A stretch of 64,000 nt of DNA from Devosia aurantiaca (GCF_011058215.1 NZ_JAALFG010000002.1:186001-250000), one strand, 5' to 3'; numbered from the stretch's first letter, positions 49,090 to 61,153 are shown. Made by a program: numbers and translations. Notes: generated by a model not told the origin, from the sequence alone.

Positions 49090-49107
49090 GCGGGCCCGGA
49101 GGCCCGC
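49090..49107 (-). terminator. Terminator after tsf
   Basis: GCGGGCC and GGCCCGC pair around a 4-nt loop about 10 bp after the tsf stop; on the minus strand TTGCTGCTCTTTT follows. It would separate rpsB-tsf from pyrH. Confidence 0.7.
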
Positions 49108-49118
49108 CTGCAAAAAGC

Positions 49119-50048
49119 TTACTTGACGCCAGCGGTAGCAGCGACTTCGGCAGCAAAGTCGGTCTCGACCTTCTCGATGCCTTCGCCCAGGGCATAACGC
49201 ACGAACTGGGTCAGCTTGATCGGCGCGCCGACATCCTTTTCCGCATTCTTGATGGCGTCGGCGACCTTGGTCTCGCCGTCGATCACGAACACCTGGCTGA
49301 GGAGCGTTACTTCCTCGAAATACTTGCGCATGCGGCCTTCGACCATCTTGTCGGCGATCTCGGCGGGCTTGCCCGATTCCTTGACCTGCTCGAGGATGAT
49401 GGCGCGCTCGCGGGCAACAACGTCCTGGTCCAGTTCGTCAGGCGAAATAGCCTGCGGCTGCGCAGCAGCGATGTGCATGGCAAGCTGCTTGCCGAGGGCG
49501 GAGAGAGCAGCAGCCTTGTCGCCGGTCGATTCCAGCGCCACCAGAATGCCGATCTTGCCCATGCCGGACTTGACCGCATTGTGGATGTAGCTTTCCACGA
49601 CGCCATCCGAGACCGAGACGGTCTTGGTGCGGCGCAGGTTCATGTTCTCGCCGATCTTAGCGATGGCTTCGGTGAGCTCGGCGGAAACCGAGTGGCCCGT
49701 GCCGGGGAACGGCATTTCGCCGAGCTTGACGACGTCGCCATCGGCGTCGAGGGCAAGCTTGGCAACCGAGCCGACGATGTTTTGGAACTGCTCGTTGCGG
49801 GCAACGAAATCGGTTTCCGAGTTGACTTCGACGACAGCAGCCTTGGTGCCGGCGGTTGCGACACCGACGAGGCCCTCAGCGGCGACGCGATCCGCCTTCT
49901 TGGCGGCCTTGGCGAGGCCACGGGTGCGCAGCCAATCGACCGCAGCTTCCATGTCGCCATTGGTTTCGGCCAGAGCCTTCTTGCAGTCCATCATGCCCAC
50001 GCCAGTCGACTCGCGGAGCTGCTTGACCATTGCAGCAGTGATTTCCAT
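49119..50048 (-). CDS. tsf: Elongation factor Ts
   Basis: A 309-residue nucleotide exchange factor for EF-Tu. The N-terminal [40 protein letters not shown] (the TDV-F-like and DCKKAL contact motifs), [13 protein letters not shown] and the coiled-coil [20 protein letters not shown] are diagnostic. GAGGTG lies before the ATG. It follows rpsB after about 100 bp that hold a strong stem-loop. Confidence 0.98.
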   Translation of the reverse strand: MEITAAMVKQLRESTGVGMMDCKKALAETNGDMEAAVDWLRTRGLAKAAKKADRVAAEGLVGVATAGTKAAVVEVNSETDFVARNEQFQNIVGSVAKLALDADGDVVKLGEMPFPGTGHSVSAELTEAIAKIGENMNLRRTKTVSVSDGVVESYIHNAVKSGMGKIGILVALESTGDKAAALSALGKQLAMHIAAAQPQAISPDELDQDVVARERAIILEQVKESGKPAEIADKMVEGRMRKYFEEVTLLSQVFVIDGETKVADAIKNAEKDVGAPIKLTQFVRYALGEGIEKVETDFAAEVAATAGVK

Positions 50049-50115
50049 GGGTTCACCTCTTGGCGGCCCCTCGCGGAGCCACGTGTGTGTAGGGGATAGT
50101 CCGGCAGGCGGACGC

Positions 50116-50141
50116 GGCGTGCCTCCGCAGGAAGGCACGCC
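50116..50141 (-). terminator. Stem-loop (attenuator) between rpsB and tsf
   Basis: GGCGTGCCT and AGGCACGCC pair around an 8-nt loop, 10 bp after the rpsB stop codon. No T-run follows directly. A partial terminator at this position would set the S2 to EF-Ts ratio, as known for this operon in other bacteria. Confidence 0.6.
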
Positions 50142-50151
50142 TTGACGAAAG

Positions 50152-50925
50152 TTAGTTGACGGCGGCTTCGCCTTCGGCCGGCAGATCTTCAGCCGGAGCT
50201 TCCGAGGAAGCGCCAAGATCGGTGCCGAGAGCGCTCGAAGAGCGGCCGATGCCGTCAAGGGCAGCGCGCGAGATCAGCGAGACATAAAGCTCGAGGGCAC
50301 GCGAGGCGTCGTCGTTGCCAGGAATGGCGTAGTCGACGGTGTCCGGATCGGAGTTGGTGTCGACGATGGCGATCACCGGAATGCCGAGGCGACGGGCTTC
50401 CTTGATGGCGTTCGCTTCCTTGTTGGTGTCGATCACGAACAGGAGGCTCGGAACGTTGCCCATGTCCTTGATGCCGCCCAGGTCGCGCTCGAGGCGTTCC
50501 TGTTCACGGGACATCATCAGGCGCTCTTTCTTGGTGCGGAGCGCCAGGTCGGCGTCGCTCATCGATTCCAGTTCGCGCAGACGCGAGATGGAGTTCGAAA
50601 TGGTCTGCCAGTTGGTCAGCGTGCCACCGAGCCAACGCGAGTTGACATAGTATTGTGCCGACTGCTTGGCAGCGTCGGCAACGAGCGGGGCAGCCTGGCG
50701 CTTGGTGCCGACGAAGAGGACGCGGCCGCCATCGGCGACGGTGTCGCTGACGAGCTGAAGAGCGCGCTGCAGAGCCGGGACGGTCTGCGACAGGTCGAGG
50801 ATGTGAATGTCGTTGCGAACGCCGAAAATGTGGCGTTCCATCTTCGGGTTCCAGCGGTGCTTCTGGTGGCCGAAGTGCACGCCAGCTTCGAGAAGCTGAC
50901 GCATGGAGAATTCTGGCAGTGCCAT
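50152..50925 (-). CDS. rpsB: 30S ribosomal protein S2
   Basis: A 257-residue small-subunit protein. [20 protein letters not shown] and [20 protein letters not shown] form the conserved N-terminus; [17 protein letters not shown] and [20 protein letters not shown] follow, then [20 protein letters not shown]. The C-terminus is extended by an acidic, alanine-rich tail ([12 protein letters not shown]), common in alphaproteobacteria. AAGGAG is present before the ATG. A 369-bp gap upstream holds the dnaE terminator and presumably the rpsB promoter. Confidence 0.98.
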   Translation of the reverse strand: MALPEFSMRQLLEAGVHFGHQKHRWNPKMERHIFGVRNDIHILDLSQTVPALQRALQLVSDTVADGGRVLFVGTKRQAAPLVADAAKQSAQYYVNSRWLGGTLTNWQTISNSISRLRELESMSDADLALRTKKERLMMSREQERLERDLGGIKDMGNVPSLLFVIDTNKEANAIKEARRLGIPVIAIVDTNSDPDTVDYAIPGNDDASRALELYVSLISRAALDGIGRSSSALGTDLGASSEAPAEDLPAEGEAAVN

Positions 50926-51234
50926 GATGGGCTGCTCCTTTACCGGTTGATGCCTCCACGAAGCCTTGCGACGGACGAACCGCCACCGGATGGATTTCCG
51001 CGGGGGAAAGCCTGCTTCATGTGTGAAATCACGTGCGGCACGATGCCGAACGCAGGGGCGATATAGGGGAAGGCTCCCGTTTTGGCAACCCACCATGCCC
51101 GAGCCTGCGGCAGACACAGTGCCGTGAGGCGCCGCCACAATCGTTAACGCGTCACGGAACTGCCGCAAACCGACTTACATTAATCAGGCATAGACCCGCG
51201 CCAATGACGTGGGGACAGGGGTGAAAGCCCTCAA
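50926..51234. other. Intergenic region upstream of rpsB
   Basis: No gene is credible here. It should contain the rpsB promoter and leader. On the minus strand a TTGCGG word and TTAACG lie 15 nt apart near 51135-51160, a weak promoter candidate. I see no conserved riboswitch or leader fold that I can name. Confidence 0.4.
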
Positions 51235-51271
51235 GCAGGAGAGGATGGGCTGGCCGGCTCGCCTCTCCTGC
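51235..51271 (-). terminator. Stem-loop after dnaE
   Basis: GCAGGAGAGG and CCTCTCCTGC form a perfect 10-bp stem around 17 nt, about 25 bp after the dnaE stop codon. Followed on the minus strand by TTGAGGGC, so the T-run is weak. Confidence 0.6.
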
Positions 51272-51294
51272 GTTTATGTTCGGTAAGCGCCTGG

Positions 51295-54749
<3,455 letters not shown>

Positions 54750-54822
54750 GAAGATCTCCTGATCCGACTCTGTTGGACTGAGCGCGCCGGGTCAAACCGC
54801 GCCGCGATCAATCCACAGACGA

Positions 54823-54921
54823 TCACGCGAGGTGGGTCAGCAGATCCATCCAGGTCAGTGAGCCAATGGTGAAGGCGCTGAGGGTAACGAAGGCGGCAGC
54901 GTCCTTGATGAAATCCAGCAT
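54823..54921 (-). CDS. Candidate SOS-regulated 32-residue membrane micropeptide
   Basis: A 33-codon frame with ATG, GGGAG 6 nt upstream, and TGA stop. The peptide starts MLDFIKDAAAFVTLSAFTIG and ends SLTWMDLLTHLA: a short amphipathic start with one lysine, then one hydrophobic helix of about 17-20 residues, so it is probably a single-pass inner-membrane peptide. Its promoter carries an exact LexA-type box in the -35/-10 spacer. dnaE lies 73 bp downstream on the same strand and could be co-transcribed. No function can be assigned by family. By concept it resembles SOS-induced division inhibitors such as SidA of Caulobacter or TisB-type peptides, without clear sequence similarity. Confidence 0.6.
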   Translation of the reverse strand: MLDFIKDAAAFVTLSAFTIGSLTWMDLLTHLA

Positions 54922-54948
54922 CTTGATCTCCCTTGTTGCTATAATGTT

Positions 54949-54977
54949 CTTATACGTTCCATGTTTGTTCTCGTCCA
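54949..54977 (-). promoter_or_regulatory. Sigma70-type promoter with LexA box in the spacer
   Basis: On the minus strand TGGACG (54972-54977), a spacer of exactly 17 nt, and TATAAG (54949-54954) fit a sigma70 promoter. The spacer contains GAAC-AAACATG-GAAC (54956-54970), i.e. GTTC-N7-GTTC on the other strand, the direct-repeat LexA operator of alphaproteobacteria. The -10 ends 27 bp before the start codon of the micropeptide gene. Confidence 0.7.
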
Positions 54978-55112
54978 GGGATGATAACGATGATAGTGGG
55001 GGAGACCGGCATAGTGGTTAGCGTTTCGTTAGGAGAGGTTGGCCGACGTTAAGGATTCGCAGGCGTGCGAAGTGTCCGGGCAGCCCATGGGCTTCCGGTT
55101 CGAACACGGTGG

Positions 55113-55165
55113 GAAGCGGCTTTCGCCTCGAAGAGTTTGGGAAGTGAAGAGGCGAAAGCCGCTTC
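55113..55165. repeat. Perfect 17-bp inverted repeat
   Basis: GAAGCGGCTTTCGCCTC (55113-55129) and GAGGCGAAAGCCGCTTC (55149-55165) are perfect reverse complements separated by 19 nt. No T-run follows and no gene end is close, so it is not a standard terminator. Confidence 0.8.
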
Positions 55166-55443
55166 GCACGATCGGGATTTTGTGCGCACGCCTCGAGCAG
55201 CCCACCCAATGGTGACGGCGATTGCTTGATTTCGAGGCGGGTGCGCGAGTTCCCATTTCCCCAAAACCGCACGCTCACCTGGCCGGTGTCGGCATCCACG
55301 CATCCCTCCAGGCGACCCCGGACGGCCCGTCTCCCCGCCCGGCACTTCGTCGGTACCGCGTGTGTGGCGGGGATATGGGGAGAATGGCACGGGGGCTTGG
55401 GTGTGGGGATAAGAGGGATAGATCGGGAATGTGGAGGCTCCGA

Positions 55444-55625
55444 CACCCCCTTCCGAGCTTCGCTAAGCCTAGCGGCTAAGCTGCGCTTGCCTTCCCCCTG
55501 AGGGGGAAGGTGGGACTGAGTACGTGGCACCTTCTTTTGACACTTACCGGCCTCACCTTCCCCTCAGAGGGGAAGGCAAGCAGAGCTTGGCGAGGAACGA
55601 GCCTAGCGGCGCTCGGAAGGGGGTG
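55444..55625. repeat. Two inverted copies of an intergenic palindromic repeat
   Basis: Copy one (55444-55512) reads CACCCCCTTCCGAGC...GCTTGCCTTCCCC...GGGGAAGGTG; copy two (55554-55625) is the reverse complement of the same plan. Each ends in a hairpin core (CCTTCCCC-loop-GGGGAAGG at about 55490-55510 and 55557-55577). Arrangement and size resemble dispersed REP/BIME-like elements. Confidence 0.7.
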
Positions 55626-55709
55626 CCTTTCTTCCCGTTCGCAGAAAGAAAGGGGGCGGCACCCAAAGGCGGGTTCGTGCGTTATCTCCGCACAACCATG
55701 GAGACCAGA

Positions 55710-55967
55710 ATGGCCATTGCAGATCAGATCAAGGAACATGCCGAAGTGATCGGCGCGGACGGCGTGCATGTCGGCACTGTCGACCATGTCGAAGGCGATC
55801 GCATCAAGCTGACCAAGAAGGACAGCGGCGAAGGCAGCCATGAAGGCCACCATCACTATATCTCGCTCGGCCTCGTGGCCGAAGTCGAAGGCGACAAAGT
55901 CCGGCTCTCCGCCAATGGCGATGTCGCCGTGACCTTTGAAGAGGAAGAAGACGGCAAGACCGCCTGA
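55710..55967 (+). CDS. DUF2171 domain protein
   Basis: An 85-residue protein with the DUF2171 pattern: MAIADQIKEHAEVIGADGVH, VGTVDHVEGDRIKLTKKDSG, then HHHYISLGLVAEVEGDKVRL. It resembles PRC-barrel-like small beta folds that report or buffer conditions. The function is unknown. A histidine cluster (HEGHHHYI) could bind metal, but this is not proven. ATG with GGAG 6 nt upstream was chosen. A bidirectional terminator lies between it and the convergent gyrA. Confidence 0.88.
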   Translation: MAIADQIKEHAEVIGADGVHVGTVDHVEGDRIKLTKKDSGEGSHEGHHHYISLGLVAEVEGDKVRLSANGDVAVTFEEEEDGKTA

Positions 55968-55988
55968 TCCCGCTTCAAAAACAAACGA

Positions 55989-56012
55989 AAGGGGCGCCTG
56001 AGCGCCCCTTTT
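55989..56012. terminator. Bidirectional terminator between DUF2171 gene and gyrA
   Basis: AAGGGGCGC-CTGA-GCGCCCCTT with TTTTT on the plus side and, on the minus strand, AAAAAAGGGGCGC...CCCCTTTCGTTTG. It serves both convergent genes. Confidence 0.85.
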
Positions 56013-58775
56013 TTATTCCCCGGCCGGTGCGATCGGTTCGCCCCCTTCGGGGGCGATATCGCCGGGCTCATCGCCCTCCGGCTCGCTGATCCGTTCGACG
56101 GAAACCACCTTCTCGCCCTCGGCCGTATCGAAGATCGTGACGCCCTGGGTGGAGCGACCCTTGATGCCGATCGGCTTGTCGCCACCCACCGGCAGGCGGA
56201 TGGTCTGGCCGCCATTGCTGATCAGCATGATCTGGTCGGTTTCTTCCACCGGGAAGGACGCAATCAGGTTGCCATTGCGCTTGTTGACCGCCATGGCGAC
56301 GATGCCTTTACCGCCGCGGCCGGTGATCCGGTATTCGTGGCTCGAGGTGCGCTTGCCATAGCCGTTTTCCGAAATGGTCAGGATGAACTGCTCGGAGGCG
56401 CCCATCTGCGCATAGCGTTCCTGGCTAAGTTCGCCGGCGACCACATCGCCTTCGTCGCCTGCCCCGGCTTCCTCGACCTCGCCGCGCATTGCCCGGCTCA
56501 TCTTGAGGTAGGCCGCGCGCTGTTCGGCATCGGCGTCGGAATGGTTGATCACCGCCATGGAGATCACCTTGTCCTTGTCGGCCAGCTGAATGCCGCGCAC
56601 GCCCATCGAGTCGCGGCCCTTGAATAGGCGCACGTCGTCGACGCGGAAGCGGATGGCCTGGCCGAGTGCGGTAGTCAACAATAGGTCGTTGTTGACCGTG
56701 CAGGTCTCGACGCCGACGATCTCGTCGCCCTCGTCCAGCTTCATCGCGATCTTGCCGTTCTGGCGCACTTCGACGAAGTCGGCGAGCGAGTTGCGGCGCA
56801 CGGTGCCGCGCGTCGTCGCGAACATGATGTCGAGATTGCCCCAGGAGGCTTCATCCTCCGGCAGCGGCATGATCGAGGTGATGCGCTCGCCCTGTTCGAG
56901 CGGCAGAATATTGATCAGCGCCTTGCCCTTGGCATTGGCTGCGGACAAGGGCAGCCGCCAGACCTTGAGCTTGTATGCAATGCCGCGGCTGGTGAAGAAC
57001 AGCACCGGCGTATGGGTATTGGCGACGAAGAGGCGCGAAACAAAATCTTCCTCGCGCGTCGACATGCCGGAGCGGCCCTTGCCGCCACGGTTCTGCGCCC
57101 GATAGGTCGATAGCGGCACGCGCTTGATGTAGCCGGCATGGCTGACGGTAACGACCATGTCCTCGCGGGCGATGAGGTCTTCATCTTCAAAATCGGCAGC
57201 GTTATCCGAGATTTCCGTGCGGCGCGGGGTGCCGAACTGGTCGCGAATTTCCTCGAGCTCGGTGCGGATGATGTCGCGGACGCGATCGCGCGAGCTGAGG
57301 ATATCGAGATAGTCCTCGATCTCGGCGCCGAGGCCATTCAGTTCGTCACCGATTTCGTCGCGGCCCAGCGCGGTCAGGCGAGCGAGACGCAGTTCGAGGA
57401 TGGCGCGTGCCTGTTCCTCGGACAGGTTAAACGTGCCGTCCTCGTTGATGCGGTGACGCGGATCGTCGATGAGGGCGATGAGCGGCGCCACATCGGCGGC
57501 GGGCCAACGGCGGGTCATCAGCTGCTCGCGCGCCGTCGCCGGATCGGGCGCGGTGCGGATCAGGGCAATGACCTCATCAATATTAGCGACGGCAACGGCA
57601 AGGCCGACCAGGACATGGGCGCGGTCGCGCGCCTTGTTAAGGAGGAACCGCGCGCGCCGCGTCACCACTTCCTCGCGGAAGGCGATAAAGGCGTCCAGAA
57701 TCTGCTTGAGGTTCATCAGCTCCGGCTTGCCGCCATTGAGCGCAACGAAGTTGCAGCCGAAGGAGGACTGGAGCGCGGTGAAACGATAAAGTTGGTTCAG
57801 CACCACGTCCGGCAAGGCATCGCGCTTGATCTCGACAACGATGCGCATGCCCTCGCGGGAGGATTCGTCGCGCAGGTCGGCAATGCCTTCGATACGCTTT
57901 TCGCGCACGAGCTCGGCGATCTTTTCGACCATCGCCGCCTTGTTCACCTGATATGGGATCTCGGTGATGACGATGGCTTCGCGTTCCTTGCGCACTTCCT
58001 CGATGGTCGAGCGCCCGCGCACGACAATCGAGCCGCGGCCGGTCTCGTAGGCCTGGCGAATGCCGGCCCGGCCGAGGATCACGCCGCCGGTTGGGAAATC
58101 AGGACCCGGCAGGAATTCGATCAGCTCTTCGGTCAGGATCGAGGGGTTATCGAGCACGGCAAGCGCGGCGTTGATGGTTTCGGTCAGATTGTGTGTCGGG
58201 ATATTGGTCGCCATGCCGACAGCGATGCCGCCGCCGCCATTGACGAGCATATTGGGAAAGCGCGCCGGCAGAACCGTCGGCTCCTGCTCAGAGCCGTCAT
58301 AGTTCTCGCGAAAATTGACGGTATCCTTGTCGAGGTCGTCGAGCAGCGAATTGGTGATGCGCTGCATGCGCACTTCGGTGTAGCGCATAGCTGCGGGCAT
58401 ATCGCCATCGACCGAGCCGAAATTGCCCTGGCCTTCGACCAGCATCTCGCCCATGGAAAATTCCTGGGCCATGCGCACCAGCGCCATGTAGACGGCGCCA
58501 TCGCCATGCGGATGGTACTTACCGATAACGTCGCCGACGACGCGGGCCGACTTGCGGAACGGCTTGTTGTACTCGTAGCCGTTCTCGCTCATCGAAAAGA
58601 GAATACGCCGGTGCACGGGCTTGAGGCCGTCGCGCACGTCGGGCAGCGCGCGGCTCACGATCACGCTCATGGCGTAATCGAGGTAGCTCTTGCGCATCTC
58701 GTCGGTGATAAAGATCGGGGCGATATCGGAAGGCGGAAGGCTCCCGCCGCTCACGTCGTCAGGCGTATCTGTCAC
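56013..58775 (-). CDS. gyrA: DNA gyrase subunit A
   Basis: A 920-residue type II topoisomerase subunit that breaks and rejoins DNA to introduce negative supercoils. The active tyrosine is in [11 protein letters not shown]; the winged-helix region is [20 protein letters not shown]. The C-terminal beta-pinwheel has the GyrA-box variant [13 protein letters not shown], which separates it from ParC. In the quinolone-resistance region it reads [19 protein letters not shown]: positions equal to E. coli Ser83 and Asp87 are Gly and Met. The C-terminal tail is acidic. The start is GTG; no ATG is near. No gyrB is present in the window. Confidence 0.97.
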   Translation of the reverse strand: MTDTPDDVSGGSLPPSDIAPIFITDEMRKSYLDYAMSVIVSRALPDVRDGLKPVHRRILFSMSENGYEYNKPFRKSARVVGDVIGKYHPHGDGAVYMALVRMAQEFSMGEMLVEGQGNFGSVDGDMPAAMRYTEVRMQRITNSLLDDLDKDTVNFRENYDGSEQEPTVLPARFPNMLVNGGGGIAVGMATNIPTHNLTETINAALAVLDNPSILTEELIEFLPGPDFPTGGVILGRAGIRQAYETGRGSIVVRGRSTIEEVRKEREAIVITEIPYQVNKAAMVEKIAELVREKRIEGIADLRDESSREGMRIVVEIKRDALPDVVLNQLYRFTALQSSFGCNFVALNGGKPELMNLKQILDAFIAFREEVVTRRARFLLNKARDRAHVLVGLAVAVANIDEVIALIRTAPDPATAREQLMTRRWPAADVAPLIALIDDPRHRINEDGTFNLSEEQARAILELRLARLTALGRDEIGDELNGLGAEIEDYLDILSSRDRVRDIIRTELEEIRDQFGTPRRTEISDNAADFEDEDLIAREDMVVTVSHAGYIKRVPLSTYRAQNRGGKGRSGMSTREEDFVSRLFVANTHTPVLFFTSRGIAYKLKVWRLPLSAANAKGKALINILPLEQGERITSIMPLPEDEASWGNLDIMFATTRGTVRRNSLADFVEVRQNGKIAMKLDEGDEIVGVETCTVNNDLLLTTALGQAIRFRVDDVRLFKGRDSMGVRGIQLADKDKVISMAVINHSDADAEQRAAYLKMSRAMRGEVEEAGAGDEGDVVAGELSQERYAQMGASEQFILTISENGYGKRTSSHEYRITGRGGKGIVAMAVNKRNGNLIASFPVEETDQIMLISNGGQTIRLPVGGDKPIGIKGRSTQGVTIFDTAEGEKVVSVERISEPEGDEPGDIAPEGGEPIAPAGE

Positions 58776-58858
58776 GTTGTGATTCTACGTTGGTTTTCGT
58801 GACACATAGATAGGTCATTTCGCGCCAGAATGCTAATTTGTGGCGGAAAAGCTGTGAA

Positions 58859-59224
58859 TCAGCGCTCCTCATTGCCGATCAGGCGCAGAAGCGTTCCATC
58901 CTCGTCAATCAGCGCGCCGACGCGTCCGCCCCAAGCTTCAACGCGCGGGGAATGCACACGTGGCCAGCCGGTGCGCGTGTCGGCGATGCCCGCAACGAGG
59001 CAGGTCTGGTAGAACGTATCGAGATCGTCGAGCCGAAGGCAGCAGCTGAACCAGCTTGTCGCAGGATCGACATCGGGATGCGAAAAGAACTCGAGCGAAA
59101 CCGTCCCGCGTTTGAGGATCATCCAGCCCTCGTCACGCCAGCTGCGGGCGAAGCCCAGGGCCGCGTAGAAGCGCTCGGTGCGGTCGAAATCGGCTGAGGG
59201 CAGATTGGGCGTCGCGTGATCCAT
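58859..59224 (-). CDS. Bleomycin-resistance protein homologue (VOC fold, Tn5 Ble-like)
   Basis: A 121-residue protein of the vicinal-oxygen-chelate fold. Long blocks match the Tn5 bleomycin-binding protein Ble in pattern: ATPNLPSADFDRTERFYAAL, WRDEGWMILKRGTVSLEFF, ATSWFSCCLRLDDLDTFYQ, and the end GALIDEDGTLLRLIGNE. Ble binds the drug as a dimer without modifying it. The ATG with AGGAGG upstream is used. It stands alone, divergent from the HhH-protein gene; no insertion sequence or transposase is near, so it is a chromosomal member of the family. Confidence 0.9.
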   Translation of the reverse strand: MDHATPNLPSADFDRTERFYAALGFARSWRDEGWMILKRGTVSLEFFSHPDVDPATSWFSCCLRLDDLDTFYQTCLVAGIADTRTGWPRVHSPRVEAWGGRVGALIDEDGTLLRLIGNEER

Positions 59225-59295
59225 GGGCACCTCCTGTGAAACCTTCGGGCTCCAGGGTGCTTGAACTCGGACGGCTGCGGCAAGAGAAGAAGTAG

Positions 59296-59589
59296 ATGGC
59301 AGACACCTATCGCGCCTGGCTGCGCGGCGTTCAGACCTGGCAGGATATCGCCGTCATCGATCTTCGCGATGTCGATGGAATCGGCAAGCGGCTTCAGGTT
59401 GCGGGCCTTAAGTCGCTGGGCGAAATTGACAAGATGGACGGCTCCGACTTGCTCAAGCTCGAGGGCATTGGCGTCGGGGTTCTGCGCCGGGTGCGCGGGA
59501 TCATTCGCACATGCAAGGCGGCGGAGCGCCAGCGCAAGCAGGCGGTCTCCCCTGCCGGCCTGCGCCAGCACCGGGTGTTTCCGAGCTAG
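59296..59589 (+). CDS. Helix-hairpin-helix domain small protein
   Basis: A 97-residue protein with two helix-hairpin-helix-like segments: [20 protein letters not shown] and [20 protein letters not shown], each with the hydrophobic-G-hydrophobic-G turn (DGIG, EGIG) of non-specific DNA/RNA binders. The C-terminus is basic ([10 protein letters not shown]). Similar stretches occur in DUF4332-type and competence-related proteins. The precise role is unknown. The end overlaps that of the convergent HxlR gene by 4 bp. Confidence 0.7.
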   Translation: MADTYRAWLRGVQTWQDIAVIDLRDVDGIGKRLQVAGLKSLGEIDKMDGSDLLKLEGIGVGVLRRVRGIIRTCKAAERQRKQAVSPAGLRQHRVFPS

Positions 59590-59993
59590 CTCACCTGGTC
59601 GAAATTGCTGCGCGAGGCCTCGATCTTGGGAATGCTCTTGTTGGCCCATTCGATCAGGGTACCGAAGGGCACGATCAGCGACTGGCCGAGATCCGTCAGC
59701 CGGTATTCGACCGAAGGCGGTTTTGTGTCGAAAACCTGGCGGGCGACAAGGCCGTCGCGCTGCAGGTCACGCAGGGTTTGCGTCAGCATCTTCTGCGAAA
59801 TGTCGGGTACTTCGCGATGCAGCTGGTTGAAGCGCTTGGGACCGGCTGCAAGCGTCATCACCAGGAGCATGCTCCACTTGTCGCCGATCTTGTCGAGCAC
59901 GTCGCGCACCGGGCAAGGTCCAGCAGCGGGCGCAAGCACGGCTTCATTCCAGCGCGCAACGTAGATTGCGGCGGTGTCTTGACCTTCAAACAT
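59586..59993 (-). CDS. HxlR family transcriptional regulator
   Basis: A 135-residue winged-helix regulator. [20 protein letters not shown] is the family hallmark (a conserved cysteine, then GDKW), and [20 protein letters not shown] the recognition helix; [20 protein letters not shown] is the wing. Many members sense quinones, electrophiles or disulfide stress through the N-terminal cysteine and control adjacent oxidoreductases. It is divergent from the NAD(P)-binding gene; a palindrome at 59998-60011 is a likely operator. Confidence 0.94.
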   Translation of the reverse strand: MFEGQDTAAIYVARWNEAVLAPAAGPCPVRDVLDKIGDKWSMLLVMTLAAGPKRFNQLHREVPDISQKMLTQTLRDLQRDGLVARQVFDTKPPSVEYRLTDLGQSLIVPFGTLIEWANKSIPKIEASRSNFDQVS

Positions 59994-59997
59994 GCAC

Positions 59998-60011
59998 TTA
60001 CCTCCAGGTAA
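59998..60011. promoter_or_regulatory. Palindrome before the HxlR gene, probable operator
   Basis: TTACCT-CC-AGGTAA is a perfect inverted repeat starting 4 bp before the HxlR start codon in the divergent promoter region. A second ACTTACT word lies about 75 bp further on, closer to the divergent gene. TAC-N-GTA-type palindromes are usual HxlR/DUF24 sites. Confidence 0.55.
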
Positions 60012-60138
60012 CGTATTGCCGAAAAGGTGCCTCCTTTTCTTTGCCTCGACGGCAGCCTAGATAGACACTCTCTTTTCGATACTTACTCTCCCGGTTCCGG
60101 CGAGACAAGCGTCGATGCAGCCAAGATTGGATGAGACT

Positions 60139-61017
60139 ATGACCGACTTCAGCAATTCCACCCTGCTCGTTACCGGCGCCAACGGCAATCTCGGCCGCAT
60201 CGTCGTCGAAGAGCTGCTTGCCCGTGGCGCCAAGCACATCGTCGCGGGCACGCGCGACACCGCAGCACTTGCCGGCTTTGCCGACCGCGGCGTCGACGTA
60301 CGCCGCCTCGATTTTGACGACGCCGCCTCGCTCCAGTCGGCCTTCGCCGGCGTCGATCGGGCGCTGATCATCAGCACTGTTGCGGCAAACCGCACCGAGC
60401 AGCAGAGCGCTGCCATTGCCGCCGCCAAGGCTGCCGGGGTTAGCTACCTCGCCTACACGTCTGCGCCAAACGCCCGTCCCAACGCGGATGCCGGCGGCAT
60501 TGCCGATCATTACTGGACCGAAGTGGCAATCGCTGCTTCCGGCCTCGACTTCACCCTGCTGCGCAACCACATCTATGCCGACATGACCATCGTTGGCGCC
60601 GGTTCCGCTCTTGCCAGCGGCCAGCTCTTCGAGGCCACGGGCGGCAAGGGCCGCAACTACGTAACCCGCGCCGATGCGGCCCGTGCTGCGGCCGGCGCGC
60701 TGCTGACCGCTACGGGAAAGCAGATCCTCGACATCACCGGCCCAGCACCCGTGCAACAGGCCGAAGTCGCCGCGCTCTATACCAAGCTCACAGGCAAGCA
60801 GGTGACCGCAGTGACCCTCACCGGTGAGCAATTGTTGGGTGGCCTTCAGGCGGCAGGCGTGCCGAGCTTCATGGCCCAGCTTCTTGTCGCCTTCGATCTC
60901 GACGCTGCCCAGGGCCACCATGCCGTGGTAACCGATGCGGTCAAGCAGTTGACCGGCCGCGAGCCCGAAAGCCTCGAAGCTTTCCTTACCGCCAACAAAG
61001 CCGCCCTTGCCGGCTAA
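60139..61017 (+). CDS. NAD(P)H-binding atypical SDR (NmrA/QorB-like)
   Basis: A 292-residue Rossmann-fold protein. LLVTGANGNLGRIVVEELLA is the GxxGxxG motif of atypical short-chain dehydrogenases, followed by HIVAGTRDTAALAGFADRGV (the Arg suits NADP binding) and VSYLAYTSAPNARPN. No canonical Tyr-x-x-x-Lys is seen in the usual place, as in NmrA/QorB-type quinone reductases. Pairing with an HxlR regulator is typical for the quinone-stress gene pair. A clear terminator follows. Confidence 0.88.
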   Translation: MTDFSNSTLLVTGANGNLGRIVVEELLARGAKHIVAGTRDTAALAGFADRGVDVRRLDFDDAASLQSAFAGVDRALIISTVAANRTEQQSAAIAAAKAAGVSYLAYTSAPNARPNADAGGIADHYWTEVAIAASGLDFTLLRNHIYADMTIVGAGSALASGQLFEATGGKGRNYVTRADAARAAAGALLTATGKQILDITGPAPVQQAEVAALYTKLTGKQVTAVTLTGEQLLGGLQAAGVPSFMAQLLVAFDLDAAQGHHAVVTDAVKQLTGREPESLEAFLTANKAALAG

Positions 61018-61024
61018 TAATTCG

Positions 61025-61055
61025 GGGACCCGCTGCAACAGGCGGGTCCCTTTTG
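61025..61055 (+). terminator. Rho-independent terminator
   Basis: GGGACCCGC and GCGGGTCCC pair around an 8-nt loop, then TTTTGCTT; begins 8 bp after the stop codon of the SDR gene. Confidence 0.85.
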
Positions 61056-61153
61056 CTTGACCAGACATAGATTTGTTTTGCCGGTGCTGGACGCAATCCG
61101 CGCAAAACCTTAGAACCCCGCCGGATTGTCGCCTCATTTGCGAGTGGGTTTAG

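Larger units (their letters stand above)
55018..55709. other. Non-coding repeat-bearing region
   Basis: Nearly 700 bp without a credible gene. Open frames exist on both strands, but they cross inverted repeats, have no ribosome sites, and give Arg/Ser/Pro-rich products of the kind seen in GC-rich non-coding DNA. It contains a 17-bp perfect inverted repeat and a pair of inverted intergenic repeat copies, listed separately. Confidence 0.6.

Noticed and set aside
55018-55530. Minus-strand open frame of 170 codons between dnaE and the DUF2171 gene
   Set aside because: It crosses both the 17-bp inverted repeat and a REP-like copy, has no ribosome site and no recognised domain.
56013-58775. Calling this subunit ParC
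   Set aside because: The C-terminal domain has a GyrA-box (QNRGGKG) and full pinwheel length; ParC lacks it.
57138-58802. A 554-codon open frame on the plus strand across gyrA
   Set aside because: Antisense shadow of gyrA; its product has no recognisable domain, while GyrA is unmistakable.
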